Below are positions 1 through 8,452 of a DNA stretch of 64,000 bases, piece after piece. The position numbers were made by a program, and so were the translations under genes. The notes beneath the pieces were generated by a model that saw nothing but the letters and a program-made list of their open reading frames with translations, was not told the DNA's origin and did not search any database. The DNA is taken from the NCBI GenBank assembly GCA_963613665.1, contig CAVEAL010000012.1, positions 7,736-71,735 on the forward strand. Direction: 5' to 3'. This DNA comes from F23-B02 sp963613665 (GTDB lineage: Bacteria; Bacillota; Clostridia; Oscillospirales; Oscillospiraceae). Every line of letters begins with the position of its first letter. Position 1 is the stretch's first letter.

Positions 1-289
1 CCTGACCGAGGTTGCCGACGCCGATGAGGACGGCGCTGTAGCCCCTGTCCATGCCGAGGATGGATGCGATCTCCGCGCGCAGTGCGGTGACCTTGTAGCC
101 GTAGCCCTGCTGGCCGAATTCGCCGAAGCAGCTGAAGTCCTGACGGATCTGCGAGGGGGTGAGGCCGAGCTGGCGGCCCAGCTCGCCGGAAGATATGCGG
201 CTTACGCCCGTTTCCGTAAGCTCATCGAGCTTTCTTAAATAGCGCGGAAGACGGCGGATAACGTTATTTGATACTTTTACACGTTTCAT
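1..289 (-). CDS. rex: Redox-sensing transcriptional repressor Rex (partial, N-terminal part)
   Basis: The reverse strand read from the ATG at 289 gives 96 residues starting MKRVKVSNNVIRRLPRYL; the gene then leaves the window. The segment with TPSQIRQDFSCFG and FGQQGYGYKV is the winged-helix DNA-binding part of Rex, and VLIGVGNLGQ at the edge begins the NADH-binding Rossmann fold (GxGxxG). Rex proteins sense the NADH/NAD+ ratio and repress fermentative and respiratory genes when NADH is low. An AAGGAG sits 10 bases before the start. The gene diverges from the trmB operon, with about 190 bases between them that must hold both promoters. The family call is secure; the ligand-binding half is not visible. 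Confidence 0.93.
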   Translation of the reverse strand, partial: MKRVKVSNNVIRRLPRYLRKLDELTETGVSRISSGELGRQLGLTPSQIRQDFSCFGEFGQQGYGYKVTALRAEIASILGMDRGYSAVLIGVGNLGQ

Positions 290-478
290 ATATGGAGTTC
301 TCCTTAGGTAAACAGAAGATGTTAATAATTTGATTAATGAATTATATCACAAGTTTTTGACCATTTCAAGTAGTTATGTGACGCTAAATGACCGAATTTT
401 TGCCGAAAACGTGAGTCTTTTTTGATTGATGTTTAGACGGATATATGTTATTTTAAAGGTCATGGAGAGTGACAGACA

Positions 479-1192
479 ATGCGAATGAGAAAAAAACCGA
501 ATTTACAGCCGCGCATGGAAAAGTGTGCAGCGGTTCAGATAATGCAGCCGGAAAAACTGCGCGGACAGTGGCGGGAGAGCTTCCCCGGCATGGAGCTCTG
601 GCTCGAGATAGGCTGCGGCAAGGGGCGATTTACCGTCGGCACGGCGCAGGAAAACCCCGGAGCCGAGCTTCTTGCCCTGGAAAAGGTCGAGGACGCGATG
701 GTCATAGCCATGGAGCGCGCCTGCGAGGCGAAAACGAAAAACGTGCGCTTTATGTCCATGGATGCGCTGCGGCTGCGCGAGGTGTTTGCACCCGGCGAGG
801 TCGGGCGGATTTTCGTCAATTTCTGCGACCCGTGGCCGAAGAGCCGCGACGCAAAGCACCGGCTCACGTCGCCGAATTTTCTGAGGATATACGCGGATAT
901 CCTGCCGCTCGGCGGAGAGGTCTGCTTCAAGACGGACAATCTGCCGCTGTTTACATGGTCGCTTGAGCAGATAAGGGCCGAGGGCTGGGATGTGCGAAAC
1001 GTTACAAACGATCTGCACGCCGGCGGCGAGGGCGGCGTCATGACCGACTATGAGTGCAGATTCCGCGAAATGGGCGTAAAGATAAACCGCCTTGTTGCCG
1101 TAAAAACGGTGCAGACAAAAACCGGCGCGTCCGGCGAGGTGCCGAGACTCAGAAACGCCGCGCTTTCCGATGCAAGGGGGATAAAACCGTGA
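479..1192 (+). CDS. trmB: tRNA (guanine-N7)-methyltransferase TrmB
   Basis: This enzyme uses S-adenosylmethionine to make m7G46 in tRNA variable loops. The SAM-binding motif EIGCGKG lies at residues 43-49, and the family signature NFCDPWPKSRDAKHRL is at about 114-129, followed by the C-terminal FKTDN element. The length of 237 residues is normal for bacterial TrmB, with roughly 25 extra C-terminal residues. Start ATG 479 has GGAG at 464-467; an ATG two codons later is possible. It opens an operon: its TGA overlaps the GTG start of xth by four bases. Confidence 0.95.
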   Translation: MRMRKKPNLQPRMEKCAAVQIMQPEKLRGQWRESFPGMELWLEIGCGKGRFTVGTAQENPGAELLALEKVEDAMVIAMERACEAKTKNVRFMSMDALRLREVFAPGEVGRIFVNFCDPWPKSRDAKHRLTSPNFLRIYADILPLGGEVCFKTDNLPLFTWSLEQIRAEGWDVRNVTNDLHAGGEGGVMTDYECRFREMGVKINRLVAVKTVQTKTGASGEVPRLRNAALSDARGIKP

Positions 1193-1938
1193 GATTTATA
1201 AGCTGGAACGTAAACGGCCTGCGCGCCGTCGTGAAAAAGGGCTTCGAGGACATATTCCTGTCGCTGGACGCGGATTTCTTCTGCCTTCAGGAGACAAAAT
1301 TGCAGGAGGGGCAGATAGAGCTCGACCTGCCCGGCTACGAAAGCTACTGGAGCTATGCCGAGAAAAAGGGCTACTCGGGCACGGCGATATTCACAAAGCA
1401 TACGCCTTTGAGCGTAAGGCACAACATCCCCGGCCACGAGAGCGAGGGCAGAGCCGTGACGCTCGAATACGAGGAGTTTTTCCTCGTGTGCGTATATACG
1501 CCGAACTCGCAGGACTCCCTCAGGCGCCTTGACTACCGCATGAGCTGGGAGGACGACTTCCGCGAGTATCTTGTGCGGCTCGATAAGCAGAAGCCGGTCA
1601 TAGTCTGCGGAGATATGAACGTCGCCCACACCGAGGCAGATCTCAAAAATCCCGATACAAATCATTTTAACCCCGGCTTCTCGGATGAGGAGCGCGGGAA
1701 GTTCACCGAGCTTCTGGACGCCGGATTTATCGACAGCTTCCGCACGCTCTACCCCGATAAACGCGACGCGTACTCGTGGTGGAGCTACCGCGCGGCGGCA
1801 AGATCGCGCAATGTCGGCTGGCGCATCGACTATTTCGTCGTCTCCGAGCGCCTGCGCGGGAACATAAAGGACGCGTACATACTGCCCGAGATACTCGGCT
1901 CGGATCACTGCCCCGTGGGACTGGATATGCTATGGTGA
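1189..1938 (+). CDS. xth: Exodeoxyribonuclease III / AP endonuclease
   Basis: This is a 249-residue exonuclease III family enzyme of base excision repair that cleaves DNA at abasic sites and removes 3' blocking groups. It begins MRFISWNVNGLRA (metal-binding Asn), then has the LQETK element with the catalytic Glu near residue 35, GDMNVAH at 141-147, WRIDYFVVS, and the C-terminal GSDHCPVG carrying the catalytic Asp-His. The frame is open further upstream, but homology and the AAGGGGG at 1174-1180 put the start at GTG 1189. It overlaps trmB by four bases and dusB by seven, so it is surely co-transcribed with them. Confidence 0.95.
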   Translation: MRFISWNVNGLRAVVKKGFEDIFLSLDADFFCLQETKLQEGQIELDLPGYESYWSYAEKKGYSGTAIFTKHTPLSVRHNIPGHESEGRAVTLEYEEFFLVCVYTPNSQDSLRRLDYRMSWEDDFREYLVRLDKQKPVIVCGDMNVAHTEADLKNPDTNHFNPGFSDEERGKFTELLDAGFIDSFRTLYPDKRDAYSWWSYRAAARSRNVGWRIDYFVVSERLRGNIKDAYILPEILGSDHCPVGLDMLW

Positions 1939-2903
1939 AGATAGGCAGTGTCGAATTAAACGGGCGCGTGACGCTCGCCCCCATGGCCGGAGTTACGGAC
2001 TTTGCCTTCCGCGCACTGTGCTCCGAGCTGGGCGCGGCGCTCACGACGACGGAGATGGTCAGCGCAAAGGCACTGTGCTACGGCGATAAGAAAACGCGCA
2101 GCCTTCTCTGTAATCTCCCCGGCTGCCGCCCCTTTGCCGCGCAGATCTTCGGACACGAGCCGGAATTCATGGCCGAGGCGGCGCCTATGGCGATAGAGTA
2201 CTCCGGCGCGGATATGCTGGATATAAACATGGGCTGCCCCGTCGGAAAGATCGTAAAAAGCGGCGACGGCTCGGCGCTCATGCGCGACCCGGAGCTTGCC
2301 GGAAAGATAGTTCAGGCGGTCGTCTCGGCGGTCGGCGTGCCGGTAACGGTGAAGTTCCGCAAGGGCTTTGACGGAGGCAGCGTGAACGCCGTGGAGTTTG
2401 CACAGGTGATGCAGCAGGCCGGAGCCTCGGCCATTGCCGTGCACGGCAGAACGCGGGCACAGATGTATGCGGGGCGCGCGGACTGGGACATTATACGCGA
2501 CGTGAAAAGGGCGGTGACGATCCCGGTCATTGCAAACGGCGATATCTTCTCCGGCGCGGACGCGGAGCATATCCTGCGCTACACCGGCTGCGAGCTTGCC
2601 ATGATCGGACGCGGCGTGTTCGGCGATCCGTGGCTGTTTCCCGAGGCAAACGCATGCATCGGGGGCGTGGAGATACCCGAAAGGCCGCCGCTTTCCGAGC
2701 GCATGGAGCTTGCCCTCAGGCATACGAAAATGTACGCCGAAGAGTTCGGCGAGCGCCTTGCCTGTCTCGAGGCGCGTCACCAGATACCGTGGTACCTAAA
2801 GGGCGTGGCGTACGCGGGCTACTATAAGCAGCAGCTCGTGAAGGTCGAAACGCTCGATGAGCTTGAGAGGATAATAGACGGCATTAAGAGAGAGCTGATA
2901 TGA
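1932..2903 (+). CDS. dusB: tRNA-dihydrouridine synthase, DusB/NifR3 family
   Basis: A flavin enzyme of 323 residues that reduces uridines in the tRNA D-loop with NAD(P)H. Visible marks are the TIM-barrel start LAPMAGVTDFAFR (residues 15-27), the active-site segment DINMGCPVGKIVKSGDG with the catalytic Cys at about 102, VHGRTRAQMYAGRADW in the FMN/tRNA-binding barrel, and IANGDI then MIGRGVFGDPWLF near the phosphate-binding end. The ATG at 1932 lies inside the end of xth. Its last codons overlap the start of the sigma factor gene by four bases, a neighbourhood found in several Clostridia. Confidence 0.94.
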   Translation: MVKIGSVELNGRVTLAPMAGVTDFAFRALCSELGAALTTTEMVSAKALCYGDKKTRSLLCNLPGCRPFAAQIFGHEPEFMAEAAPMAIEYSGADMLDINMGCPVGKIVKSGDGSALMRDPELAGKIVQAVVSAVGVPVTVKFRKGFDGGSVNAVEFAQVMQQAGASAIAVHGRTRAQMYAGRADWDIIRDVKRAVTIPVIANGDIFSGADAEHILRYTGCELAMIGRGVFGDPWLFPEANACIGGVEIPERPPLSERMELALRHTKMYAEEFGERLACLEARHQIPWYLKGVAYAGYYKQQLVKVETLDELERIIDGIKRELI

Positions 2904-3517
2904 GCCAGATTTCCGAAAAAGAAATAATAGAGAGAGTCCTCGGCGGCGACGTGAACGCCTTTGAGGAGCTTGTTTTGCGCTATGAAGGCACGGTGTACAA
3001 CCTTGCGCTGCGCATGGTGTCAAACCGCGAGGACGCGGCCGACATGACGCAGGAGGCCTTCATAAAGGCCTATAACAGCCTGCCTTCGTTCAGGGGCGAC
3101 AGTAAGTTTTCCGTGTGGCTTTACAGGATATGCTCAAACGTCTGCCTCGATTTTCTGCGCTCGAAAAGCCGCAGACCGCAGACCTCGCTGACCTCGCTCA
3201 ACGATGATGACGACGTGCAGCTCGATATCCCCGACCCCGCAGCCGGCCCCGAGGAGCAGCTTATGAAAAAGCTGAGCATGCAGTCGGTCTCCGAGGGACT
3301 GGAGCGCCTGCCGGATAAGCAGCGGCAGATACTTGCCATGCGCGAGATCGGCGGCATGAGCTACGCCGAGATAGGACAGGCGCTCTCGCTTGAGGAGGGC
3401 ACTGTCAAATCGCGCATTTTCAGGGCCCGAGAAAAATTATGCGCATTTCTGCTTGAAAGCGGGAACATTCCCGAAACGCTTGCGTCAAAAGGAACGAAAG
3501 GAGGCGGCAAAACATGA
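2900..3517 (+). CDS. ECF-type RNA polymerase sigma factor (SigW/RpoE-like)
   Basis: A 205-residue sigma-70 family protein with only regions 2 and 4. Region 2 is seen in NLALRMVSNREDAADMTQEAF and SKFSVWLYRICSNVCLDFLR (about residues 34-93). A linker with SLNDDDDVQLDIPDP follows. Region 4 has LPDKQRQILAMREIGGMSYAEIG and LSLEEGTVKSRIFRAREKL (about 138-180), a helix-turn-helix for the -35 element. The downstream overlapping gene encodes a zinc-type anti-sigma factor, so activity is probably controlled by release from that membrane protein. The regulon cannot be read from the sequence; envelope or antimicrobial stress is typical of this family. Confidence 0.93.
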   Translation: MSQISEKEIIERVLGGDVNAFEELVLRYEGTVYNLALRMVSNREDAADMTQEAFIKAYNSLPSFRGDSKFSVWLYRICSNVCLDFLRSKSRRPQTSLTSLNDDDDVQLDIPDPAAGPEEQLMKKLSMQSVSEGLERLPDKQRQILAMREIGGMSYAEIGQALSLEEGTVKSRIFRAREKLCAFLLESGNIPETLASKGTKGGGKT

Positions 3518-4188
3518 TAGATTGCAATAAGTGCAGAGAAATGATAAGCTGCCTTCTCGACGGCGAGCTGGACGAGGAGGAGCAGACTCTTGTGCGCGGG
3601 CATATAAGTGCCTGCCCCGAGTGCAGGCGCGTGTACGAGGCGTTTTGCGCGATATCCGACGGGATGCGTGAGTCCGAGCCTCTGCCCGGGGGACTGCATG
3701 AGAAGATCATGTCCGGCATTACGGAAAAGCCGAAAAAGAAAAGCGGCATAGTGTGGATAAAATACTTCTCCGCCGCAGCCTGCATTGCTCTGGTCATCTT
3801 TGCCGGAGCAAAAAGCGGCATTTTCGGCTCCGGCTCAGACTCCGCCGGCGGCGCAGACTTTCTGCGCGAAGCGGAGACCGTCAGCAACGGAGCGGCGGTA
3901 TACAGCGACGGTGCTGACGAGAGCGGCGCGGCGGTGACGCAGGAGGTCCTCACAGCTGTCAAAACGGTCGATGAGGCGACGGCCGAAAAGCTTACCGAGC
4001 TGCTCACGCCGCTGCGCAGCGACGCGCAGGAAAGTGAGCCCGGCACCGAGCCGGACTACTGCGTCTCGCTCCCGGACGGCGGAGAGCTGCTTATCTACAT
4101 CGACGGTGACAGCGTCTGCGCAGACTTCGGCGACGGGGCCTGCCCCACATCGGCCTCTGCCGAAGAGATCCGCAAGCTGCTGGAGTGA
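3514..4188 (+). CDS. Membrane anti-sigma factor with zinc-finger (ZAS) domain
   Basis: This 224-residue protein begins with a ZAS-type anti-sigma domain: CNKCREMISCLLDGEL, then the HxxxCxxC motif in GHISACPECRRVY (residues 30-42). One membrane helix, WIKYFSAAACIALVIFAGA, is at about 75-93, followed by an acidic, Ser/Gly-rich outer part of about 130 residues. That layout fits an anchored inhibitor that holds the ECF sigma factor encoded just upstream, with which it overlaps by four bases. The outer part matches no family I recognise and may be the sensor. A terminator hairpin follows. Confidence 0.88.
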   Translation: MIDCNKCREMISCLLDGELDEEEQTLVRGHISACPECRRVYEAFCAISDGMRESEPLPGGLHEKIMSGITEKPKKKSGIVWIKYFSAAACIALVIFAGAKSGIFGSGSDSAGGADFLREAETVSNGAAVYSDGADESGAAVTQEVLTAVKTVDEATAEKLTELLTPLRSDAQESEPGTEPDYCVSLPDGGELLIYIDGDSVCADFGDGACPTSASAEEIRKLLE

Positions 4189-4206
4189 CAAAAAGTATTT
4201 AATTTA

Positions 4207-4235
4207 AGCGGTATCTGTTAAGATGCCGCTTTTTC
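4207..4235 (+). terminator. Intrinsic terminator of the trmB-anti-sigma operon
   Basis: A nine-base stem AGCGGTATC/GATGCCGCT with one G-U pair and a six-base loop is followed by TTTT. It ends the five-gene operon 18 bases after the anti-sigma stop codon. Confidence 0.8.
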
Positions 4236-4237
4236 TG

Positions 4238-4265
4238 TTGACTTTTTTTGCTCCGATACTATAAT
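4238..4265 (+). promoter_or_regulatory. Sigma-A promoter of the pyrophosphatase gene
   Basis: TTGACT at 4238-4243 and TATAAT at 4260-4265 are separated by 16 bases. The downstream SD (GGGGAGG) and the ATG at 4296 fit a transcript with a short leader. Confidence 0.75.
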
Positions 4266-4295
4266 TGGATAGCACTCATTTGGGGAGGTATAAAA

Positions 4296-5906
4296 ATGAA
4301 TGAGATCTTTGTGGTGGGACACCGCAACCCGGATACCGATTCGATAGTCGCGGCGATGAGCTATGCGGCGCTGCGCAACGCACTCGGCGACAGGGAGTAT
4401 GTGGCGGCCTGCCTTGGACATACAAGCGACGAGACGCAGCGTATGCTCGACAAGTTCGGCTTCGAGCCGCCGCTCATGATAAACGACGTGCGCACACAGG
4501 TGCGCGACCTTGACTTCGACACGCCGCCGGCGCTCAGCTCCTCGGTCACTATGAGCAGAGCATGGTACATGATGCGCGAGGAGAAGGTATCGGTGATCCC
4601 CGTCATAAACGAGGACGGCACGCTTTACGGAACGCTCTCGGCAGGCGATATCGCATCGTACAGCCTGATGACGATAATAGACTCGCACATTGACGATGTT
4701 CCGCTTTGCAATATCCTCAGCGTGCTGGAGGGCAAGGTGCTCAACGAGGACGCGGAGCTGTTCGACTGCATAGCCGGAAACGTCGCCATTGCGCTGCCGC
4801 AGAGCTGCGAAACGCTGCTTTTTAACGATCCCGACAGCATCGTGCTGTGCGGCGATCAGCCGGATATGGTCGAGCGTGCGCTGAAGCTCGGCGTAAACTG
4901 CATCGTCCTGTGCCAGACGGAGGCTAAAAAGCAGTGGCTCGAGCACGCGGGGAAAACCTGCATAATATCCACGCCCTTTGACGCGGCGCGCGTTGCAAAG
5001 CTCATCTATCAGGCCATACCCATATCGCGCCCCTGCCATACCGACGATACGATATGCTTCCACCTGAACGATTACATAGACGATGTGCGCGAGGAGGTAC
5101 TCAAAAGCCGCTATCGCTGCTATCCCGTGCTCGACGAGAACGAAAAGGTCGTCGGCACACTGTCGAGATACCATCTGCTGCGCCCGCGCAGAAAGCGCGT
5201 CGTGCTCGTTGACCACAACGAGAAAGCGCAGGCCGTCGCAGGCCTTGAGCAGGCCGAGATACTCGAGATCATCGACCATCACCGCCTTGCCGATATCCAG
5301 ACCGCGCAGCCTATCCGTATGCGCAACGAGCCCGTCGGCAGCACTACGACGATTATCTGCGGCATGTATCAGGAGCACGGCGTCATGCCCTCGCCTGCGA
5401 TGGCGGGGCTTATGGCGGCGGCCATACTGTCCGATACCGTCATGTTCAAGTCACCCACCTGCACAAAGCGCGATATCGCGCTTGCCGAGCGCATGGCGCG
5501 CATAGCAAACGTTTCGCTCAACGCGCTGGGCAAGGAGCTGTTTTCAGGCTCGGGAGAATCAAAGCCCGTATCCGAGCTCATACGCTCCGACTTCAAGGAG
5601 TTCCACATCTCCGGTCAGATACTCGGCGTCGGCCAGATAACGACGCTCGACTCCGCAAAAATGCTCGAGCGCCGCGGGGAGTTCCTCGCCGAACTGCGCA
5701 GCCTCAAAGCCGAGCACGGCTACGACATGGTCATCCTCATGCTCACCGACGTCCTCCTCGAGGGAACGCAGCTTCTCTATATCGGCAGCGACGACACCAT
5801 CCGTCGAGCCTTCTCCGCCGAGCCTCGGGACAACGCCCTCTTCCTACCCGGCGTCATGAGCCGCAAGAAACAGATAATACCGATGCTTACGGCCCTTTGG
5901 GGCTGA
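4296..5906 (+). CDS. ppaC: Manganese-dependent inorganic pyrophosphatase with CBS and DRTGG domains
   Basis: A DHH-family (family II) pyrophosphatase of 536 residues, the long regulated form. The catalytic half is split: VVGHRNPDTDSI at residues 6-17 binds metal, while VLVDHNEKAQAV and EIIDHHRLADI (the DHH signature) lie after the insert. The insert holds a CBS domain (VSVIPVINEDGTLYGTLSAGDIA), a DRTGG-like region and a second CBS domain (YRCYPVLDENEKVVGTLSR). In this class CBS domains bind adenine nucleotides and adjust activity. The C-terminal DHHA2 part contains VGSTTTII and RSDFKEF. Start ATG 4296 follows GGGGAGG. The enzyme pulls biosynthetic reactions by removing PPi. Confidence 0.94.
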   Translation: MNEIFVVGHRNPDTDSIVAAMSYAALRNALGDREYVAACLGHTSDETQRMLDKFGFEPPLMINDVRTQVRDLDFDTPPALSSSVTMSRAWYMMREEKVSVIPVINEDGTLYGTLSAGDIASYSLMTIIDSHIDDVPLCNILSVLEGKVLNEDAELFDCIAGNVAIALPQSCETLLFNDPDSIVLCGDQPDMVERALKLGVNCIVLCQTEAKKQWLEHAGKTCIISTPFDAARVAKLIYQAIPISRPCHTDDTICFHLNDYIDDVREEVLKSRYRCYPVLDENEKVVGTLSRYHLLRPRRKRVVLVDHNEKAQAVAGLEQAEILEIIDHHRLADIQTAQPIRMRNEPVGSTTTIICGMYQEHGVMPSPAMAGLMAAAILSDTVMFKSPTCTKRDIALAERMARIANVSLNALGKELFSGSGESKPVSELIRSDFKEFHISGQILGVGQITTLDSAKMLERRGEFLAELRSLKAEHGYDMVILMLTDVLLEGTQLLYIGSDDTIRRAFSAEPRDNALFLPGVMSRKKQIIPMLTALWG

Positions 5907-6012
5907 GCCGGGCGGCTAAAATCCGCTCATGCGGCTGCGGGGTGTTTGGCATTGCCCCTGTTTTGCATAAAAGAACGCTGCGGCAGGAGCTAAATTTGTT
6001 CAAAAGCGGCAA

Positions 6013-6041
6013 TTGACAAGGAGCTTTACCGTGAGTATAAT
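6013..6041 (+). promoter_or_regulatory. Consensus promoter of the aromatic amino acid operon
   Basis: A perfect TTGACA (6013-6018) and a perfect TATAAT (6036-6041) are separated by the ideal 17 bases. Transcription should start near 6048, about 26 bases before the leader peptide ATG and about 280 bases before pheA. Confidence 0.88.
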
Positions 6042-6073
6042 TTAAAATCATCAAGGAAAGTGAGGATACGGAA

Positions 6074-6220
6074 ATGATCTGCCGCAATGCGAACATGAAT
6101 AATTCTTCCGTGTCTGAGTCTGTCCGCAGTGCATATTCGTCCTTTAACGCAGTACGATTTTATTCGTACTGCGCTTTTTATTATTTCGGCTGGAGCAATA
6201 TTGCCGGGCAGAGGACGTAA
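6074..6220 (+). CDS. Aromatic-rich leader peptide of the pheA-aro operon
   Basis: A 48-codon open frame with GAGG at 6062-6065, eight bases before its ATG, inside the untranslated leader of the aromatic operon. Residues 21-40 hold five Tyr, four Phe and one Trp, including the run FYSYCAFYYFGW; the rest is unremarkable. The aromatic codons (6134-6193) overlap a strong hairpin (6149-6172), and a terminator follows at 6271-6310. This matches the design of pheA and trp leader peptides of proteobacteria, in which ribosome stalling at scarce charged tRNA decides termination. The role is inferred from composition and position; nothing suggests a function for the peptide itself. Confidence 0.82.
   Translation: MICRNANMNNSSVSESVRSAYSSFNAVRFYSYCAFYYFGWSNIAGQRT
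6149..6172 (+). promoter_or_regulatory. Leader hairpin overlapping the Phe/Tyr codons
   Basis: A perfect nine-base stem GCAGTACGA/TCGTACTGC with loop TTTTAT lies inside the leader peptide frame and is followed by GCTTTTTATTATTT. A ribosome paused at the Phe/Tyr codons would open it. It may be the pause or protector hairpin of the attenuator, or a first terminator in its own right. Confidence 0.7.
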
Positions 6221-6270
6221 CAATGCATGCATAAGTGCCGCGGATGAAAGCGGCGAATAATTGTCATTGA

Positions 6271-6310
6271 ATGCGGTTCCTTTGCCAAAAAGGAGCCGCA
6301 TATTTTTATA
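6271..6310 (+). terminator. Attenuator terminator before pheA
   Basis: A 13-base stem (6271-6283 with 6289-6301, one G-U pair) and a five-base loop are followed by ATTTTTATA, ending 20 bases before pheA. A GCCGC at 6237-6241 could pair with GCGGC at 6250-6254 or with GCGGT at 6273-6277 in the terminator's left arm, which offers a possible antiterminator switch. That pairing is inference. Confidence 0.82.
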
Positions 6311-6330
6311 GAAAAGACCGAGGTATAAGC

Positions 6331-7437
6331 ATGAATGAACTTGAAACTTCCAGAAACGAAATAAGCCGCATCGACAGAGAGATGGCAAAGCTTTTCGAGC
6401 AGCGTATGCACGCCTGCGCCGCCGTTGCCGATTATAAAAGGCGTCACGGTCTGTCGGTAAAGGACGAGGCACGCGAAAAGGAGCTCATAGAGCGCAACCG
6501 CGCACTCATAGAAAGCGCCGATATCGAGGCATACTATGTGCAGTTTCTCAAAAAGACGATAGAGCTCTCATGCGAGTATCAGTCGAAGCTTTTGAACGGT
6601 ATGCGCGTGACCTACTGCGGAGTCGAGGGCGCGTTTGCGTATATGGCGGCAAAGCGCATGTTCCCGGAGGCCGAGCTCGTGCCGTATTCCGATTTCGGCG
6701 ACGCGTATGCAGCGGTCGAGCGCGGCGAGTACGACTGCGTGGTGCTGCCGCTCGAAAACAGCGCCGCCGGCGAGGTCGGAACGGTCATGGACCTCATCTT
6801 CTCCGGCGAGCTGTTCGTAAATCAGGTCGTCGATCTTCCGATAGTGCACAATCTGCTCGGAACCGAGGGCGCTGCGCTCGACGGCGTGGAGACGGTCATA
6901 AGCCACCCGCAGGCGCTCGACCAGTGCGGAGAGTACATCCGCGCACACGGCTTTAAGACGGAGACGTTTTCAAACACCGCCCTTGCCGCGCAGTATGTAA
7001 AAGAGAAAAACGACGCGTCCGTCGCGGCGATAGCCTCCGATGAGACAAGCTCAGTGTTCGGCCTTGATATCATCGACAAGGCGATAAACGACAGCCGCAC
7101 GAATACCACCCGCTTTGCCGCGCTCTCGCGTGCGCAGAACCGCCCGGCAAACATGTCAAGCCGCGCCGAGGAAAACTTCATTCTCGTGTTCACCGTCAAA
7201 AACGAGGCCGGAGCCCTTGCGCAGACGCTGAATATAATCGGCGCGCACGGCTTTAACATGCGCAACCTCCGTTCACGCCCGATGAAGGACCTCCAGTGGA
7301 ACTACTTCTTCTACATCGAGGCCGAGGGCAACATAAACAACGAAAACGGCCAGGATATGCTCCGTGAGCTGTCGGCGATATGCGCAAAGCTCAAGCTCGT
7401 CGGAACATACTACTCAAATCTTAAAATCGGAGAGTGA
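6331..7437 (+). CDS. pheA: Bifunctional chorismate mutase / prephenate dehydratase (P-protein)
   Basis: A 368-residue fusion that turns chorismate into prephenate and prephenate into phenylpyruvate. Residues 1-85 are an AroQ-class chorismate mutase (ISRIDREMAKLFEQRM, then AVADYKRRHGL). Residues 90-270 are prephenate dehydratase (VTYCGVEGAFAYMAA, VLPLENSAAGEVG, NTTRFAAL). A C-terminal ACT domain (GALAQTLNIIGAHGFNMRNL and RSRPM, close to the GALV/ESRP phenylalanine-binding elements) implies feedback inhibition by phenylalanine. Start ATG 6331 has GAGG seven bases before. It is the first gene of the operon, just after the attenuator. Confidence 0.95.
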   Translation: MNELETSRNEISRIDREMAKLFEQRMHACAAVADYKRRHGLSVKDEAREKELIERNRALIESADIEAYYVQFLKKTIELSCEYQSKLLNGMRVTYCGVEGAFAYMAAKRMFPEAELVPYSDFGDAYAAVERGEYDCVVLPLENSAAGEVGTVMDLIFSGELFVNQVVDLPIVHNLLGTEGAALDGVETVISHPQALDQCGEYIRAHGFKTETFSNTALAAQYVKEKNDASVAAIASDETSSVFGLDIIDKAINDSRTNTTRFAALSRAQNRPANMSSRAEENFILVFTVKNEAGALAQTLNIIGAHGFNMRNLRSRPMKDLQWNYFFYIEAEGNINNENGQDMLRELSAICAKLKLVGTYYSNLKIGE

Positions 7438-7444
7438 CTTTGAT

Positions 7445-8452
7445 ATGATCGTTCCCGTAAAGACCGACACATGGGATTATGATATAGTGCTCGAGCCCGG
7501 CGCTCTCGGCAGAGCGGGCGAGCTTTTGAATCTGCGCCGCCGCGTGCTGATCGTAACGGACAGCGGCGTGCCGGAGCGCTATGCCGAATGCGTCGCCGCG
7601 CAGTGCGAAAAAGCCGTGACCGTGACTGTTCCGCAGGGCGAAAAAAGCAAATGCTTTGACGAGCTTCAGCATATTTTAAAGGCTATGCTCGACAACTCCT
7701 TTACAAGAGGCGACTGCGTAGTCGCCGTCGGCGGCGGAGTGGTGGGTGATCTGAGCGGCTTTGCGGCATCCTGCTATATGCGCGGCGTGGATTTTTACAA
7801 TATCCCCACCACGCTCCTGTCGCAGGTCGATTCGTCCATCGGCGGCAAAACGGCCATCGACTTTGAAGGCGTCAAGAACATCGTCGGCGCGTTTTATCAG
7901 CCGCGCAAGGTCATCATAGATCCCGAGGTTCTGTCCACGCTCTCGCGCCGCCAGCTCATGGCGGGGCTCTGCGAGGCGATAAAAATGGCCGCGACGAGCG
8001 ATGCGGAGCTGTTTTCACTCATTGAGCGCAGCACGGAGCTCACGGCAGACCTGCCGGAGATAATTTACCGTGCGCTCATGATAAAAAAGAAGGTCGTCGA
8101 GCTTGATCCGCGCGAGACGGGACTGCGGAAGATACTGAATTTCGGCCATACAATAGGTCACGCGGTCGAAAGCTTTAACGGAGGCAGGCTTCTGCACGGC
8201 GAGTGCGTCGCGCTCGGTATGCTGCCGATGAGCGGGACTTATCCGCGCACGCGGATAAAGGAGCTTCTTGAAAAATACGGCGTGCCGACGGAGATAGAGC
8301 AGTCGCCCGAAGAGCTGCTGCCGTATCTTATGCACGATAAGAAAATGGCCGCGGACGGGATATCTGCCGTCATTGTAGAGGAGATAGGTTCGTTTACTCT
8401 CTGCCGCATGAGCGCCGGAGAGATACTCTCGCGGCTGGAGGGAGCAAAATGA
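7445..8452 (+). CDS. aroB: 3-dehydroquinate synthase
   Basis: The enzyme converts DAHP to 3-dehydroquinate using NAD+ and a divalent metal. The 335-residue protein shows the NAD-binding glycine run VAVGGGVVGDLSGFAAS, the IPTTLLSQVDSSIGGKTAID substrate region, and the metal ligands in LCEAIKMA and LNFGHTIGHAVE. It is slightly shorter than the usual 350-370 residues at the N-terminus. The frame is open upstream of ATG 7445, but that region overlaps pheA and has no homology, so 7445 is preferred. It overlaps aroC by four bases. Confidence 0.95.
   Translation: MIVPVKTDTWDYDIVLEPGALGRAGELLNLRRRVLIVTDSGVPERYAECVAAQCEKAVTVTVPQGEKSKCFDELQHILKAMLDNSFTRGDCVVAVGGGVVGDLSGFAASCYMRGVDFYNIPTTLLSQVDSSIGGKTAIDFEGVKNIVGAFYQPRKVIIDPEVLSTLSRRQLMAGLCEAIKMAATSDAELFSLIERSTELTADLPEIIYRALMIKKKVVELDPRETGLRKILNFGHTIGHAVESFNGGRLLHGECVALGMLPMSGTYPRTRIKELLEKYGVPTEIEQSPEELLPYLMHDKKMAADGISAVIVEEIGSFTLCRMSAGEILSRLEGAK

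Noticed and set aside
5907..6012. GGGG...CCCC hairpin after ppaC as a sure terminator
   Set aside because: The stem is short and imperfect (GGGGTG with CATTGCCCC); it may end ppaC but is too weak to list.
6048..6330. T-box riboswitch before pheA
   Set aside because: The leader lacks the T-box sequence, the specifier-loop arrangement and the stem I motifs; the aromatic-rich peptide explains the leader better.
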